Assembly: GCA_039519185.1 (NCBI GenBank)
Contig: CM076849.1
Coordinates: 1,240,001-1,304,000, forward strand
Length of the DNA: 64,000 nucleotides
Direction: 5' to 3'
Source of the DNA: Astragalus membranaceus
Taxonomy: Eukaryota; Streptophyta; Magnoliopsida; Fabales; Fabaceae
The notes beneath the pieces are model-generated. The model had not been told where the DNA came from, did no database searches, and saw only the letters and a list, made by a program, of their open reading frames with translations. Shown here piece after piece: positions 11,901 to 23,982 of the stretch (positions within the stretch are counted from its first letter, which is position 1; each line of letters begins with the position of its first letter). A program made the position numbers and the translations under genes.

Positions 11901-12719
11901 GGTTTCACTTTTTTTACTACCTCTCTATGTTGTTTTTTGTGTTTACTTTAATGGACAATGATGATGTTATGTTCGGCAAAATGTCAAACTTTGTGAACAA
12001 TATTGCTCCTACCAATATTTAATGTATTGATACTAATTACATCTCAAATATTGCAGCTTTTGAGAATCATAACTCAATTACAGTACACCAAGCTATGGAA
12101 CTTCAATATTTATTCTAATTGAACCAAATATATGTATTTTCCTTTTGAAGTAAATTAGTGAATTGATGTGAAATCTAATAATTTATCTTCAGATGTGCAA
12201 ACTAATTGAGTGTAGTCTGAGTCTATTTATACAATTATCCGTGCATGCCCAATTTCACTTTGGTCTTGCATTTTCATGTCTACCTCTACATCTTTTATGA
12301 TCAAGGCATGATGATGTTCTGCCTATGCCTTTAAGTAAGTAGCTTAGAAGTAGACAAATACACTATAATTGAGTTAATATACGGCTAACAATTTATTTGT
12401 TCCAGAATGAGGTGCAAGGATGTTTGCAACCTTTGTTTCTTACCGTGATGTAATATAATTATAATTATATTATTGAATTATTCATTTCCTTCCTCTTCGT
12501 TTGACATCAGAAATCAAAAAAATAAAACATTGATAATGATGTGATATAGATAAACTTGCATGACAATTTGACAATTATTCTATTGCTTATCGTTTTAATT
12601 GTAATTTTTAACTAATTCTAATTTAAACGGTGTTCTACATTTTTTTGCAGTTAAATTGTTTATTTTTTAGTACCTTCTGATTTTGTCCCACAACAACAAA
12701 ACTATTACATTTTTTTATA
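11901..12719. other. Intergenic, nothing recognised
   Basis: AT-rich sequence with no supported gene, RNA or bounded element. Confidence 0.4.
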
Positions 12720-12721
12720 TA

Positions 12722-12890
12722 AAAAAGTTTAGGTGAGTTGCGCTTGAGGGCTCACCAGAGTCATCTTTGAGCGCTTATATATAGATCACCCACCAAAGAG
12801 GTTTTCACACCGACAGCTAGAGTTGAACCCATGCCCTTGTGGGATGTGAGCCAACTCCTTACCAATTGAGTCAACTTTTATTGGCCTATT
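12722..12890 (-). mobile_element. tRNA-derived SINE
   Basis: On the minus strand a Pol III promoter can be read: A-box-like GACTCAATTGGTAAGG followed by B-box GGGTTCAACTC, about 35-40 bp apart. A tail then runs to AT-rich sequence ending in a T/A tract near 12712-12726. The arrangement fits a plant tRNA-related SINE. No clear TSD was found, so the ends are approximate. Confidence 0.65.
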
Positions 12891-13168
12891 ACATTTTTGG
12901 TTGTTCTACTTCTGTTTTTAGAACACTAAGCTTTCAAATTTTTAATTTCGGTTTTAATACTAATAGTACCACGTAACGCGATCAACCCGTGCAGATTCAC
13001 GGGTATCTTACTAGTTCTAAATACAAGAAAATGATATAACCTAACACCACTGTGCACGTTTTCAACTGATTAGATAGCATCACTGCTCAATACAGAATTG
13101 AAATTGGAGGAAAAAACGATATAATTTCAGCTAAGCAGAGATATCCACATGTACTGTATTAAGCGACA
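12891..13168. other. 3' flank of the CCCH/RING gene
   Basis: A short intergenic stretch that should contain the 3'UTR of the minus-strand gene starting at 14715. Nothing else was recognised. Confidence 0.4.
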
Positions 13169-14715
13169 TTATTTATCCTCTGCCATCTTTTTTCGTATCT
13201 CATGAGCAACATTAAAAATGCCAAGCGTGGGCTGGTTGCATACAAAGCATTTCTTATTCTTTGCATGATGCTGCAAATAAAACAAAAAGAAAGTTAGACA
13301 AAATAACAAGAAAGAATCAAGCATTGATACATTAGACAAGTCACAACTCTAAGGGCTAAGGCTATGTTTTGAAACGGGTTTGGGATAGGATGGGATGGGA
13401 GGAAAGAAATTAAGCAGTACTACATTAGGCAAGTCACAAGCCTAAGTCACAAGTTTAGGGGGCCGTTTACTATATGAAAACAAATTGTATTTTATTTTCA
13501 AAACAAATCCCAAAGGAACTTCCGAGCTTAATCACTCGGCTATGTACCATAAAACAACTGCAATCTAATGTGATCTACAGACCGAGTAAAATCAAGTCTT
13601 AAATATAAATTTTGATGAAAAATAATCATTAAAACTTATTGATGACATGCTCAAAACACAAACCGTTACCAATCAAAACTTATTTGCAACAACATTAAGG
13701 GTGTACCTTCAATGCACAATGCTCGCAGAAGTAGTGCTTGCACTTGGTTGCAACAGGATCCACAAACGGGTTTCTACAAATGAAACATGCAAATGGTAAT
13801 GAATCATCATCATCATCTTCATCGGGTAAATTAGCACCCTCCTCTTCGGCATCCTCACCTGCAGCCAATCTCATCTTCCTTGCTTTCTCAGCTTCTTCCC
13901 ATTCCTTTTCCATCTGCCACCCAGATTTGTAATCCCCACGATCATGCATGAACTTACACGAATCACCATACCCACAGTAACCGGTTTCCTTATAATCCTT
14001 ACATATGTCAGGCTGATAATCAAATCTTGCTGAAACTCTTATATGAGCCGAAGCCCTGAGAGGACCATGTGCACCACCAGCTTTTTCACTGGCAATTGTA
14101 TGCTCTCTACGAAATCCAGCCTTATGGTCTTTGTAATTGTTGATCCCCTTGTATAATTTTTCATCCTGTGTACTGGGTTTTTTCCCCTTGAGACTCTCCG
14201 ATGCTTGCTTAAGAGCTCTTTCACGGATGGCACGAGCATCTTTTGAAAAGTCAGTCTCAGTCTCTAGAGTTGCTGTTGCTTTGCTATCGTGCTGGACTTG
14301 AATTTCTTTTGAAGACTCAAAATGAAAGACTGGTTTCACAGATTCTTCACTTGGTTCAGCAGATGCAGAGATTTTTGAAGAGCCGCTGGAAAAGAACAAC
14401 TTGTTGTCAGTCTTTGGGGTCTTTTTCTGAATATGAATCAAAGAGCTTTCATTGTTTGAGTCCTCTCCATCATCTTCATTATCAATAGTACGTTTCCTTA
14501 TATTCTTCTTATTGACTGGTTTTCTGAAGAAATTACATACTGAAAACAATCAAGAAACATAGCAAAGAAGTTAGTAACAACCAGAAATGCAGAGAATAAA
14601 AGCAGAGAACAGTATACGATCTAATGCACCAAATTATACATAAAATAAGCAGACATATACATATACCTTGTTCAGTTTTCTGGTTTTCAGCAGATTTGGC
14701 ATCAGAGTCATCCAT
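13169..14715 (-). CDS. CCCH- and RING-type zinc finger protein, RNF113/Cwc24-like, 3 coding exons
   Basis: Exons in transcript order are 14715-14667, 14539-13707 and 13270-13169: 984 nt, 327 aa plus stop, all GT-AG. The acidic and basic N-terminal half (NKKNIRKR region) is followed by the RASAHIRVSARFDYQPDICK block. Then comes a CCCH finger C-X8-C-X5-C-X3-H (CKDYKETGYCGYGDSCKFMH). An acidic run (DEDDDDD) precedes a C3HC4 RING whose last cysteine pair is in the final exon (CFVCNQP). This architecture and the C-terminal LGIFNVAHEI are those of the eukaryotic RNF113A/Cwc24 family, RING proteins associated with the activated spliceosome in the nucleus. No disabling change is seen. It is probably a constitutively expressed gene. 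Confidence 0.95.
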
Positions 14716-16870
14716 AGGATACAACTGTAGCAATAAAATGTGTAAAGGAAAATGAGTTTTTGAACATCGAAATAAAAAATGAGAAATAAGACAAAAGCCT
14801 TGTTTGCATAAACAACTTATTTAAGTCTTTGTGCCATAAGCACTTACATATGTTCATCAGAAAAACGCTTGTAAAAATTGAAGTGTTTTGGACGCATCAT
14901 TGTATACGCACTTATAGGATGATGTTAAAATTTAAAAAAAAAACTAAAAAAGATTAAGAATCAAACCATAGTAAAAAAATTACACCAAAAATGTTTAAAA
15001 CAAACATTATATATCACAAAATCATTAATAAGCTATAAGTTCATCGATCACCATTCACCTTATATCACGATGCCGTGACTATGAACACTCATATTTTATC
15101 AAAAAGAAAGTTAACATTCATTAATCACTAGTAAGTTGATATTAGAAAAATATTAAGTCCATATATCTAATAGAAGCAGTTTTAAGACTTCTAGTTATCA
15201 TAGGAACTTGTTCGTTGGTAGACAATTTTTCCTTGATACTAATTTTTTTTATGTATCCTTGATACTACTTTACATTGTAAAAAACAAGTGAAAATCAAAC
15301 CAAAACATCCTGTCTATAACTAAAGAAAATATTCATTTCCAGTGAAGCAACCTATGGAACAAAATAACCATTTAATTGATAAACACGGTAGTAGATAGTT
15401 CAATGTATCCAATAAACTCTCCCTGCCAATGAACCCAGGAAGAAGCAACAGTTATGAGGCAGAGGGCACAAAAACTCCCTGCCAATGAACTCAGGAAGAA
15501 GCAACAGTTATGAGGCAGAGGGCACATAATGCTCCCTAGCCAATGAACTTGGGAAGAATGAAGTAGCTAATTCGAGATGAAGCATCGAATGGGTTGATAG
15601 TCAGCTTCCTTGTCTGATAGGATCAACCTTAAACCCGAAGAAAAAAAATTTAAATAAAAAAATTAGATTTGTTGAAGCTAAAAGACAAAAAAATAAAACG
15701 ATCCAAGTGGAATTATTTATTTACAAGTTCAGATAAACGACTTGGAAAAAAAAGAGAAGTGAACCATATATCACTTATCATGTAAACAAAGTATTGGAAC
15801 CTTAACCATGTTCCACGTGGAAACATCTCTATTAGGAATTAGGCATCATTTTCAAAACCCACCAGAGAAGAAAAGAAAGGGGAACAGGCACACAGCACGG
15901 CAGGTCAATCAACTATAAACACATCAACTAAAATGTTTTGCATACCAAAATTTGTACTTAATTAACTATGCTCTTGTAAAACAGTTTTTAGGCACTGAAG
16001 GTGAAGTTTGTTAAACACCAATAATAAAGTTAAAAAAATATTTTAGAGCTGCACCATAAAACCAAAGGATGATAAAAACAGGTCTGAAACATGTTAAAAC
16101 ACGTTATGAGATATTACATAGAAACAAGACAAGCTATTAGACAGCACATTAGTAAAAGAAGGTATACTTCCAAATGAAATTAAAAGGATCCTACTCTTGA
16201 TACAATAATAAAATCAAGCAAACTGCAGTAAACAAACAAATCAAATTTCAAATGCATCTTCATCCAATACACCATCGGTAACAGAAGCATTGGGAAGAAG
16301 GATTTCACACAAAAACAGAAAAAGCATTAGATGGAAATTACAGTCAACTTTTAGATTATGCCTAGCTTAACCGACTATGCTAGCTTACCAAGTCAAATAT
16401 AACAACAAAAATAGTATTTACAAACTAAACAAACATGACTTACAAAGTACATTACACAACGCAAGAGTTCTATAGTTTCCTTGGTTATTGATATTCTAAG
16501 TCTCCATTACTGATCGAAATATGGGCAATAAACCACAAATACACTGATGGCTTCATTTTTTGCTTTCAAGTTTCAATAAATAAAGCAAAACGAATAAAGT
16601 ATTATCGTTTTCCTTTCGGATACTTGATTTTATGAAAGAAATTGCACAAAAAGAAACCTAAGGAGAACAAACCTATGTAGTCGATAGCGGCGATGGAGTG
16701 CGATTGCGAAGTAGCGCAGTAGAATCAAGGACTGCTGCGATGCAGAGTGCCGGTGCGGAGTGGTTTTCAGGTGCGGCGATCGCGGCCTCAAATGCTGTAA
16801 GTTCCTGTTGCTGCCGCTACACCAAGGTTTTCGGCCAAATTTTTTGATTCCTAGCTAGCTTTTGAGGCGG
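14716..16870 (-). promoter_or_regulatory. 5'UTR with about 1.95-kb leader intron of the CCCH/RING gene
   Basis: Just upstream of the ATG the minus strand reads TTGCTACAG then a short leader (14724-14716), a good acceptor. About 2 kb further upstream CTACATAG followed by GTTTGT (exon end 16673) is a good donor, behind a GC-richer block (16673 to about 16870) unlike the AT-rich surroundings. I infer a non-coding first exon and a leader intron 16672-14725. The intron contains the 57-bp tandem repeat at 15418. Confidence 0.6.
15418..15560. repeat. 57-bp tandem repeat, about 2.5 copies
   Basis: Copies start at 15418, 15475 and 15532 with CTCCCTGCCAATGAAC. The first two are nearly identical over 57 bp; the third is partial and diverged. 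It lies in the inferred 5'UTR intron of the CCCH/RING gene. Confidence 0.88.
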
Positions 16871-16954
16871 TAATCAGCTAGCCAGAACGCAGAGATGACA
16901 GAACCTTGAAACTTGGGTTGCGTTAAGCTTGGGCTTGACCCACTACGTTTTTTT

Positions 16955-17956
16955 AGGCCAACACTTTTCCCAACTCACCTCTCACCCCCAAATGACCGAT
17001 ATGCCATTAATAAGACGCGCTCTGTGTTTTTTTTTTTTGAAATTTCGTGTAATTCGGTTGAAGTCAACCAAAAATTTATGGGTAGACACACCCGAACGGA
17101 TATTTTTTGAGACACACCCTTCTTTTACATTATTCGGTTGACATCGACGGAAATATTTCGGTTGACCTCAACCGAATCCTTCGGAGGCAAGCTTTAAGGC
17201 TTCTGTTGTTGTCAATGGTGAAACCTTCAATTCCCCAGCTGCCTTCACTTCTTCCAAACAAGCTCAAAACCAAGCTGCTATGCTTGCTTTCCTCACCTTC
17301 TCTTCTGCTCCTTCTGGTACCCCACTTCTTTATCTTTTGCGTTACACCTGCCTTTGATTCAATATCCAATTCTTGTCTACCGTTTGGATCTATAAACTGA
17401 ACTATGAATCTCACCAACAACGGTAATAAGGTTTCTAATATGTCAACTCCAACTTCTGCTTCAACTTCAGCATCTAAAACTTTTGTTATTTTAACTATTT
17501 TTTAATTATTCATAGCTACTGTGATTTCAGATTCTTGTTGCTTGCAAATATCTTTCTTTTGAAGTATGCTTTTGATGTGGTTTAACATGGGTTTGGGTTT
17601 GGGAATTCTTTTAACCGTTTTGTGGCAGATTTGTTTGAGAAATTTGTTTTTTTAAACTATTGGAATTGATTTCTCCTTTTTTCGCCACTATTTGGTCGAC
17701 TTCAACTGAAATATTTCGGGTCGGAAAGCCCCAACCAAACAGTTTTGGATCTCCTTTCCCGAAGGAACAAAGCTGAACAACACACCCCTTGTTATTTTTT
17801 ATAACTTTCGGTTGGCCTTAGCCGAATATATTCGGTTGGCCTCAACCGAATCACACGTAAACATGTATTCTACTTAAGGGTATTTTTGGAATATTTGGAG
17901 TTAAGGGGTGTGTGGTAACTGGTGAGTATGAGGGGATGTGGGAAAAGTCAAGACCT
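16955..17956. mobile_element. Degenerate inverted-repeat element with CGGTTG palindromes, carrying a dsRBD fragment
   Basis: Imperfect inverted ends face each other: ACTTTTCCCA near 16963 and its complement near 17945, each next to a T tract. Inside are many copies of a palindromic motif around TTCGGTTGACCTCAACCGAA (17044, 17132, 17155, 17805-17855). This resembles non-autonomous Mutator-like elements of legumes, but no clean 9-bp TSD could be read because the flanks are T runs. It contains a coding fragment (17187-17357). Confidence 0.5.
17187..17357 (+). pseudogene. Fragment of a double-stranded-RNA-binding domain protein (DRB-like)
   Basis: One frame reads SFKASVVVNGETFNSPAAF, then SSKQAQNQAAMLAFL, before stopping at 17355-17357. 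This matches the beta-strand and C-terminal alpha-helix half of a dsRBD, which in intact proteins reads like FKATVTVNGKTFESP followed by a KEAEHAAAKAAL-type helix. The N-terminal helix of the domain and the rest of the gene are missing. The fragment starts immediately after the palindromic repeat of the surrounding element. I infer capture of a host DRB exon. The domain call rests on pattern only. Confidence 0.65.
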
Positions 17957-18091
17957 TTTTTTAAGAGAGACGATATTATTTAAAGCCCATACTTATTAAA
18001 CCCCCTTCCTACTCATCATACACCCCCAATTTCTTATAATTCCAAAAATACCCTCACATGGAAATCCCCACACTGCGTTTTGTAACAGTAT

Positions 18092-18189
18092 GGCACATTA
18101 GTACCAAACTGGTACGGTACTTTGGTACTGGGTATACAATATATGGGGTACGGTGCCAAAGTACCGAACCAGTTCAGTACTAATGTGCC
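18092..18189. repeat. Foldback (hairpin) element with 37-bp arms
   Basis: Arms 18092-18128 and 18153-18189 are inverted complements with about four mismatches, both bounded by GGCACATTAGTAC / GTACTAATGTGCC. They are separated by a 24-bp loop. The unit TACCAAACTGGTACGGTAC recurs at 18219-18260, just before a solo LTR insertion. It is probably a small MITE or foldback element. Confidence 0.7.
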
Positions 18190-18273
18190 ACATGTGTTAT
18201 AAGTGTTGTGTGGAATGTTTTAAGAGGTACTGTACCAAAGTAGCGAATCGGTCTGGTACTTAGGTGTCGTACC

Positions 18274-20609
18274 TGTAACACCCCATTCTAAGTTAACTAT
18301 TATTTTATATATAGATCAGAGTTTTTCGAAAAGAATATAAATCATTGAAGAATGTGTCACATTTTCAACGCTTATAAAAACAACCAACTTATAATCGAGT
18401 GACATAAGTCAACAAACAATAGCACGATATATAGCACGAATAGTTTAGGGACGGGCCCACAACACCTGTTTTAGTTTACAGCACATCAATAAAATAGCTT
18501 CAACACAGCGGAATGGTATCAATACATCATTATAACAATCCAATACATTAAAAACGATAATAACAGTACTACTACGCCCTCCCCCTGGTGCTACATATCA
18601 GAGCTGACACACTACTAGAAAAGAGGCATAAGGATGCCCTCACTCTCGATTACCTGCAAGTTGCCGACATAAGAAGCAACAAAGGCAGTAGGGTGAGTCT
18701 CTTTACACAAATAATAATGATTAAGAAAAGCGTTATAATAAGGAAGGCAGCAAGCAACACTAATTCATAACAACTCACCACATTATCAACAACAATCATC
18801 ATATTCCTAATTCATCCATAAACTCATCAAATGCTTGACTAATGCATGTAATGCAACATGCATGTGGATCCATCATCACCGCTATTAGCCTGGAGGGCAC
18901 TCACCGCTTTGGCCGAAGCCGACACACCGCTTTATGCAACATGAATCATGTGACACTATGACTATGCACCACAACACCACACATAAACCACAACAATTAT
19001 TAGACTCACCGCTTTGCATTTCTCAATTTAATATAATTCAACATAAAGGCCTTAAGGTCAACGCACCGCTTTGGACCGGAGTCCCTCACCGCTTTCACAT
19101 CTCCAATTAATTACAACTCCGTACACGCCGCTTTGCATCCTTAGGCTAGTAATCTAATTTTCACAATTACACTTCCCCGCAACTACACACCTACGCAGTA
19201 CACACAACACACCCGCACGGGGCTGCCCAATTTGGCGCCCCTGCGCAACACCACCAGCACGCACCACACGCGCACGGGGCTGCCTAATTTGGCGCCCCTG
19301 CGCAACACCACTCACAGTAGCCTAGTCTCCACAATTTCAATTTAATTCATTTCCTCAACATATATATATTAACACTACATTCAACAATTATGCCCATCAA
19401 CTAACACCACAAAACAGTAACAATTTCCACCCTTCAACTAACTTAATCCAACCACAACCTATTAGCATAACTTACATATAATTATATCCAACATAGTATC
19501 AACTCACTTAATTTCAATAACAATAATATTCAACAATTCAACCTATCTCTAAAACAACCAAAAACAGTAGCTATCATATTCAACAAATATATTCAACAAT
19601 TCAACTTAGCTCTAAAACAACCAAAAACAGTAGCTATCATATTCAACAAATATATTCAACTAAAACAATTATTTAACCATTTCACTAAAACAACAATTCA
19701 TAGGACAACAAGGAAGCACAATTCGACTGGAACAACCACTAACAGTAACAATTATTCAATAATTCAACTAAAACAACAATTCAATCTATCTCACTAAAAC
19801 AACACAAACAGTAGCAATTGTCCACCATTTAACTAGCCTAACTCAACAATCTAACTCCTACAACCAATCCTACATATATCACCTAACTTAAGCATTATTA
19901 TAGGTATAAAGTAGAGCCCCCTAACCTTGATAAATCGAAGAACTAAGCCACGCACAAGCCACAAAACGAAAAAGGCAACAGCTCCTCCTTCTCCTCTTTG
20001 CGCAAACAGTGAGCTCCCAAGGCCATGGAGGACAACACAACAATGGAAGAAAATAAGGGATTGAAACTACTACTTGAAAGAGGAAGAAAACATGGAAGGG
20101 AAAGGATTAAGGGAACTCATTACCTAAAGCTTGGATGAATGATTTCTCTTCTTCCTCCCTTGATGGCTGTCGCATCCCTCTCTTCCCTCTCCTCTTGCTT
20201 CGGTTTCTCTCTCCTCTCTCTCACCTCCTCCTACCGTCGCCCTCTCTCTCCCTTGCGCCACCTTCTTCCTCCTTTCCTTTCTTCTCCCTCACGAGCTTAC
20301 CCTCCTTTTCTCCTTTTTCTCCTCTTTCTTTCTTTTCTCTTTTTCTTCTCCTTTCTTCTTTCTGTTTCCTCTCTTCCCAGCGCTGTTTCTTTCCTCTTCC
20401 CCTAATCCCATTCTTTTGATTCAATTTAACCCTAGGCCCAATAATGTTTGGGCCCTATTTGCACCTCCTATTTCACTTAATCCCACCACTCCCTAATTAC
20501 CTATACACCTCTTTAATAACATAACTCCAAATTAATTAATTCACTTAAATAATTATTTGTAAGTCCTAAATAGCTTAAATAAATAATTAAATTATTTTGG
20601 GGCGTTACA
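18274..20609. mobile_element. Solo LTR, 2.3 kb (TGTAACACCCC family), TSD GTACC
   Basis: It starts TGTAACACCCC and ends GGGGCGTTACA. The 5-bp duplication GTACC is present on both sides (18269-18273 and 20610-20614), and no internal retroelement region follows. It therefore results from LTR-LTR recombination or is a lone LTR. Long LTRs with TGTAAC/GTTACA ends occur in plant Ty3/gypsy elements; the lineage is inferred. It contains repeated CACCGCTTT blocks (18880-19140), a duplicated 65-70-bp unit near 19215-19310, ATTCAACAA-rich repeats and a pyrimidine-rich stretch at 20140-20400. Confidence 0.92.
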
Positions 20610-20614
20610 GTACC

Positions 20615-21135
20615 CGACTGATAATACAGGAGCAGACAGTTCTACCGCAGTTTTGGTTTACACCTAAATATTATGTTATAAAATTGTAAATATCCAAACT
20701 AAATATTCAACTAACAGTAAACACGTGTTAAATATTCAACATAATATTAATTACGTGGCAAAGGTGTTATTCGAATATAAATTCAACTATACTACCAACA
20801 AAATATTCAACAACTAAACATTAATCCTATTAGTCTTTAGTTAAGTCTACATGAGAAGGGGGTTCTATCTCTATTTGCAACGACATCCATTGTTGCATGC
20901 GAATCGTAATACACCACATCGCAATTGGACTGTCATTCTTCATAGATACCTACAAAGACAACATAATTATTATTTTAACTAACCTTTAACAATATATAAA
21001 TGAATTATAATTTGTGGTTCATATGCAAAGTGTCTTCGTACATAGTAGATGTTGAGCACACCAACACTAAGGGAAAATTGTGAAAAACCCCCTTAACAGA
21101 CCAACAGACAACTACAACGTTGTATCTATTAGCGA
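20615..21135. other. AT-rich flank, possible coding scrap
   Basis: Mostly unrecognised. On the minus strand about 20870-20955 reads a short peptide, MWCITIRMQQWMSLQIE, without an assignable family. It might belong with the transposase-like fragment next to it. Confidence 0.3.
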
Positions 21136-21348
21136 TCATATACTATGGGTTGGAGTTTGAGTCGTTGATGTTGGTGTGTTAGGTCGTTTAAGAGACTGAG
21201 CAGCGGATGTGCTATCACCCTGGGATGCACAAAAGTAATCTACGTGTTCCCAGTATGACTTTTCTCGCTTTGTTGGGACTAATCTTTCATTTTCTTTCTC
21301 TTTTTTAGGTGCTCTTTTTGTGTTGACCTTATCTGGAGATGGACACAT
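21136..21348 (-). pseudogene. Possible C-terminal scrap of a FAR1/MULE-type transposase
   Basis: A 70-aa frame contains KVNTKRAPKKEKENERL and a SYWEHVDYFCASQGDS segment. Lysine-rich linkers followed by a YWEHVD-like block occur near the C terminus of FAR1-related and Mutator-type transposases. The assignment is tentative: no SWIM finger or DDE core is nearby, and the SIRE-like LTR begins directly to the right. Confidence 0.35.
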
Positions 21349-21353
21349 GGAAG

Positions 21354-22556
21354 TGTTGAACCATGGGTAAACACTCCTTTATTTTGTATGATAACAAATT
21401 ACATCTACTAATGTTTCAAGTTGAACAAAGTGCAGGACACAAATTAAAAAGGAGAAGACACCAAAGTGGAGTAGCTTGAAGAAGAAGCAAACTCAAGACC
21501 TAGACAGTTTATGTGCCTTCTTTAGGACACCATGTAGGGTCCTATCACCTAAAGTGTATGGCACTTTAGTTATTGAGAGAGATGACCTTTCAAAACATGC
21601 ATGATGCATAAAAATAGTTTTGAAAAAATATTTCACAAAATTGCATGCATGCATAAGGTGGCAAGTTGAAAAAAATATTTTTAGGAAAGCTTGGAATCGA
21701 TTTCCAACCCATTTCATAGGCCTTGGAATCGATTCTCAGGACCTCCTATATGGCCTGAAAATCGATTCCTTCATGTTTCCAAAGGGCCATGAATCGATTC
21801 CCATGCCTTCCAAAAAGAAAAGAATCGATTCCCTATTAATTCAACTAGCCTAAGAATCGATCCCTCCTATTTTTTATGAACTAAGAATCGATTCCCTATG
21901 CTTCTAAATGAACTGAGAATCGATTCTCAGGACCTCCATATGGCCTGAAAATCGATTCACTCCTTTCTTCATAAACAATGAATCGATTCCCTCTTTTTCC
22001 AAAACATCAATGAATCGATTCCTTTCTTATTTCAACTAAACAATGAATCGATTCTTTTATTTTTTAAAGGCAATGAATCGATTCATCAACATTTTGACTT
22101 GATCAATGAATCGATTCTTCACTTATATTAAATGTTTTTCAAAAATTTCAACGGTGCCTAAGCCTATAAATACCTGGGTTGAGCTTCACCTTCAAATCAA
22201 CCACTGCTCACAATTTCTCTCTATTCTACTCTCTCTTGCGAAATTCTTAGATCTAATATTGTTCTTCATAATTTTCATATTATTTTGAATGCTATTCATT
22301 TTATTATAGATCTAAGAATATAGTGCTTCATTGTTTTGAATCTTGTTCAAAAGTTTTGTGTTTTCGAAAATCATATATATCTTCTTAAGCTTTTGCAAGA
22401 TCATATTTCATAATCATATTCACTGTGCTATTATCAATATTCATCTATCATCTTCTACATCTCTTCACGATCTGTCTGTCATCATTCTTTAGGCAACTCT
22501 ACCTCTTGTGTATTTTCTCGATGCGGCTTGTGTGAGACTCATCTAAAGTGAGCCTC
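21354..22556. mobile_element. SIRE/Maximus-like copia LTR, interrupted, with ATCGAT palindrome array
   Basis: It begins TGTTGAACCATGGGTAAACA and continues with TTTGTATGATAACAAATTAC, the same start as the complete solo LTR at 43335. It contains an array of about 14 ATCGAT-centred palindromes (mostly GAATCGATTC) between 21688 and 22110, and an AT-rich promoter-like end (TATAAATA near 22165). A second copia LTR begins at 22557, and the rest of this LTR is not found beyond it. This is therefore a truncated host for a nested insertion. Confidence 0.75.
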
Positions 22557-23982
22557 TGTGATGGATCTTTTGCTGGAGGTAGAGGAAGAAAGTAGGCAAT
22601 AGAAGGAGAGAAATCTGAATTTTTGTAAAATGCTTGTGTTTATTTGATTGCCTTGCACAATAAATAAAGCTTCTATTTATACTAGTGGATAGAGGATTCT
22701 AGTAAGTGGATACATCTAGAGATATCAAATGACCTCTCTAGAATTCTACACATACATGAATGAGCCTAGGAACATGTGAATGACTTTTCTATTCTACCTA
22801 GGAATATGTAGAAGACTTCTCTAGAACTTGTTGATACATGAATAGACTTTGGAATATGGAAATTCCAAATTATTATTTTTTAACACCCCGTCTTATTTGT
22901 AATTTCATAATATCATTGAATTGTTCAAGCTTCTCAATTGATACTGCCTTGGTGAGAACATATGCGCTCCATTCTATGGTTTTGATGTATTTCAAGTAGA
23001 TTTCTTCCTTCTTTAGGTCCATATCGTGAATGTAGTTGTGGCGCAGCTCAATGTGTTTTGATCTTCCATGAAAAACTAGATTCTTGGACATTGAAATGGC
23101 TGAGTGGTTGTCACAAAAAATAGGAGTTGAATCCTCTCCTTTTGCTGCAAGTCAATCAAAATTCTTCTCAACCAAACAACTTCACACGTAGCTTCATTTG
23201 TTGAAATATATTCAGCCTCGGCTGAAGACAATGCAACTGAGTTTTGCTTTTTAGAACTCCATGAAATAGCTTGGGTTCCTAGACGAAAAATATAGGTTGT
23301 GGTACTATTTTTGTCATCGGAATTACCAGCCCAATCACTATCGGTATAGCCAACCAAATTGTTATTTTCTTCCTTCACATACTTCATCCCAAGTTTTTTG
23401 GGTGCCCTGGATGTAACACAAAATCCTTTTTGCTACTGCAAAATGAAGTTTGCTTGGTTCATTAATAAATTTAGAAACCAAGCTAACTGAATGCACTATA
23501 TCTGGTCTTGTATTAGTGAGATAAATTAACGAACCAACAAAGCTTCTATAGGTTTTTGGATTTGTCTTTTCTGCATCATCATTCAACTGTAGCGTTTCAT
23601 TCAAAGCCATAGAGGTTAAGGCTGGTTTGCAACTTTCCAATCTGAACTTTTTGAGCAAATCATGGATGTATTTTTCTTGCATGATTAAAATTTCTCCTTT
23701 TGATTGCTTCACTTGGATCCCACGAAAGTATTTCATTAATCGATTTGTAATCTCATACTCTTTCATCATTGCTTCCTTGAATGATTGCACCATATTCAAT
23801 TTTATTCCTACATAAATTAAATCATCAACATAGAGACAAACCTTCAAGAAATCACCACCATTTCTTTTCACATAAAGAGATGGTTCAGATGGACTTTTCA
23901 CAAATCCAATTTGCAAGAAGTAAGCATAAATTTTGCCGTTCCACGCTCTTGGTACTTGTTTTAAACCATAAAGAGCTTTAGA
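22557..23982 (-). mobile_element. 3' end of a Ty1/copia element (RT, RNase H, LTR), nested
   Basis: Read on the minus strand, the RT part (23982 to about 23390) shows SKALYGLKQVPRAW, CLYVDDLIYVG, FRGIQVKQ and LTNTRPDI. RNase H (23387-22873) follows with GYTDSDWAGNSDD, ISWSSKKQNSVALSSAEAEY and HGRSKHIELRHNYI. There is a frame change near 23080, and the catalytic DNxxAI region is disrupted. The 3' LTR covers about 22885 to 22557, starting TGTTAAAAAATAATAATTTG and ending ATCACA. The 5' two-thirds of the element is missing: the RT runs straight into a GAA microsatellite. The element is dead. Confidence 0.9.

Noticed and set aside
20135..20424. 94-aa Ser/Leu/Pro-rich frames in both orientations
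   Set aside because: The pyrimidine-rich segment of the solo LTR yields low-complexity frames on both strands. This is not a gene.
21688..22110. Regularly recurring ATCGAT motif resembling a CRISPR array
   Set aside because: The motif is only about 10 bp and palindromic, the spacing is irregular, the sequence lies in a plant LTR, and there are no cas genes.
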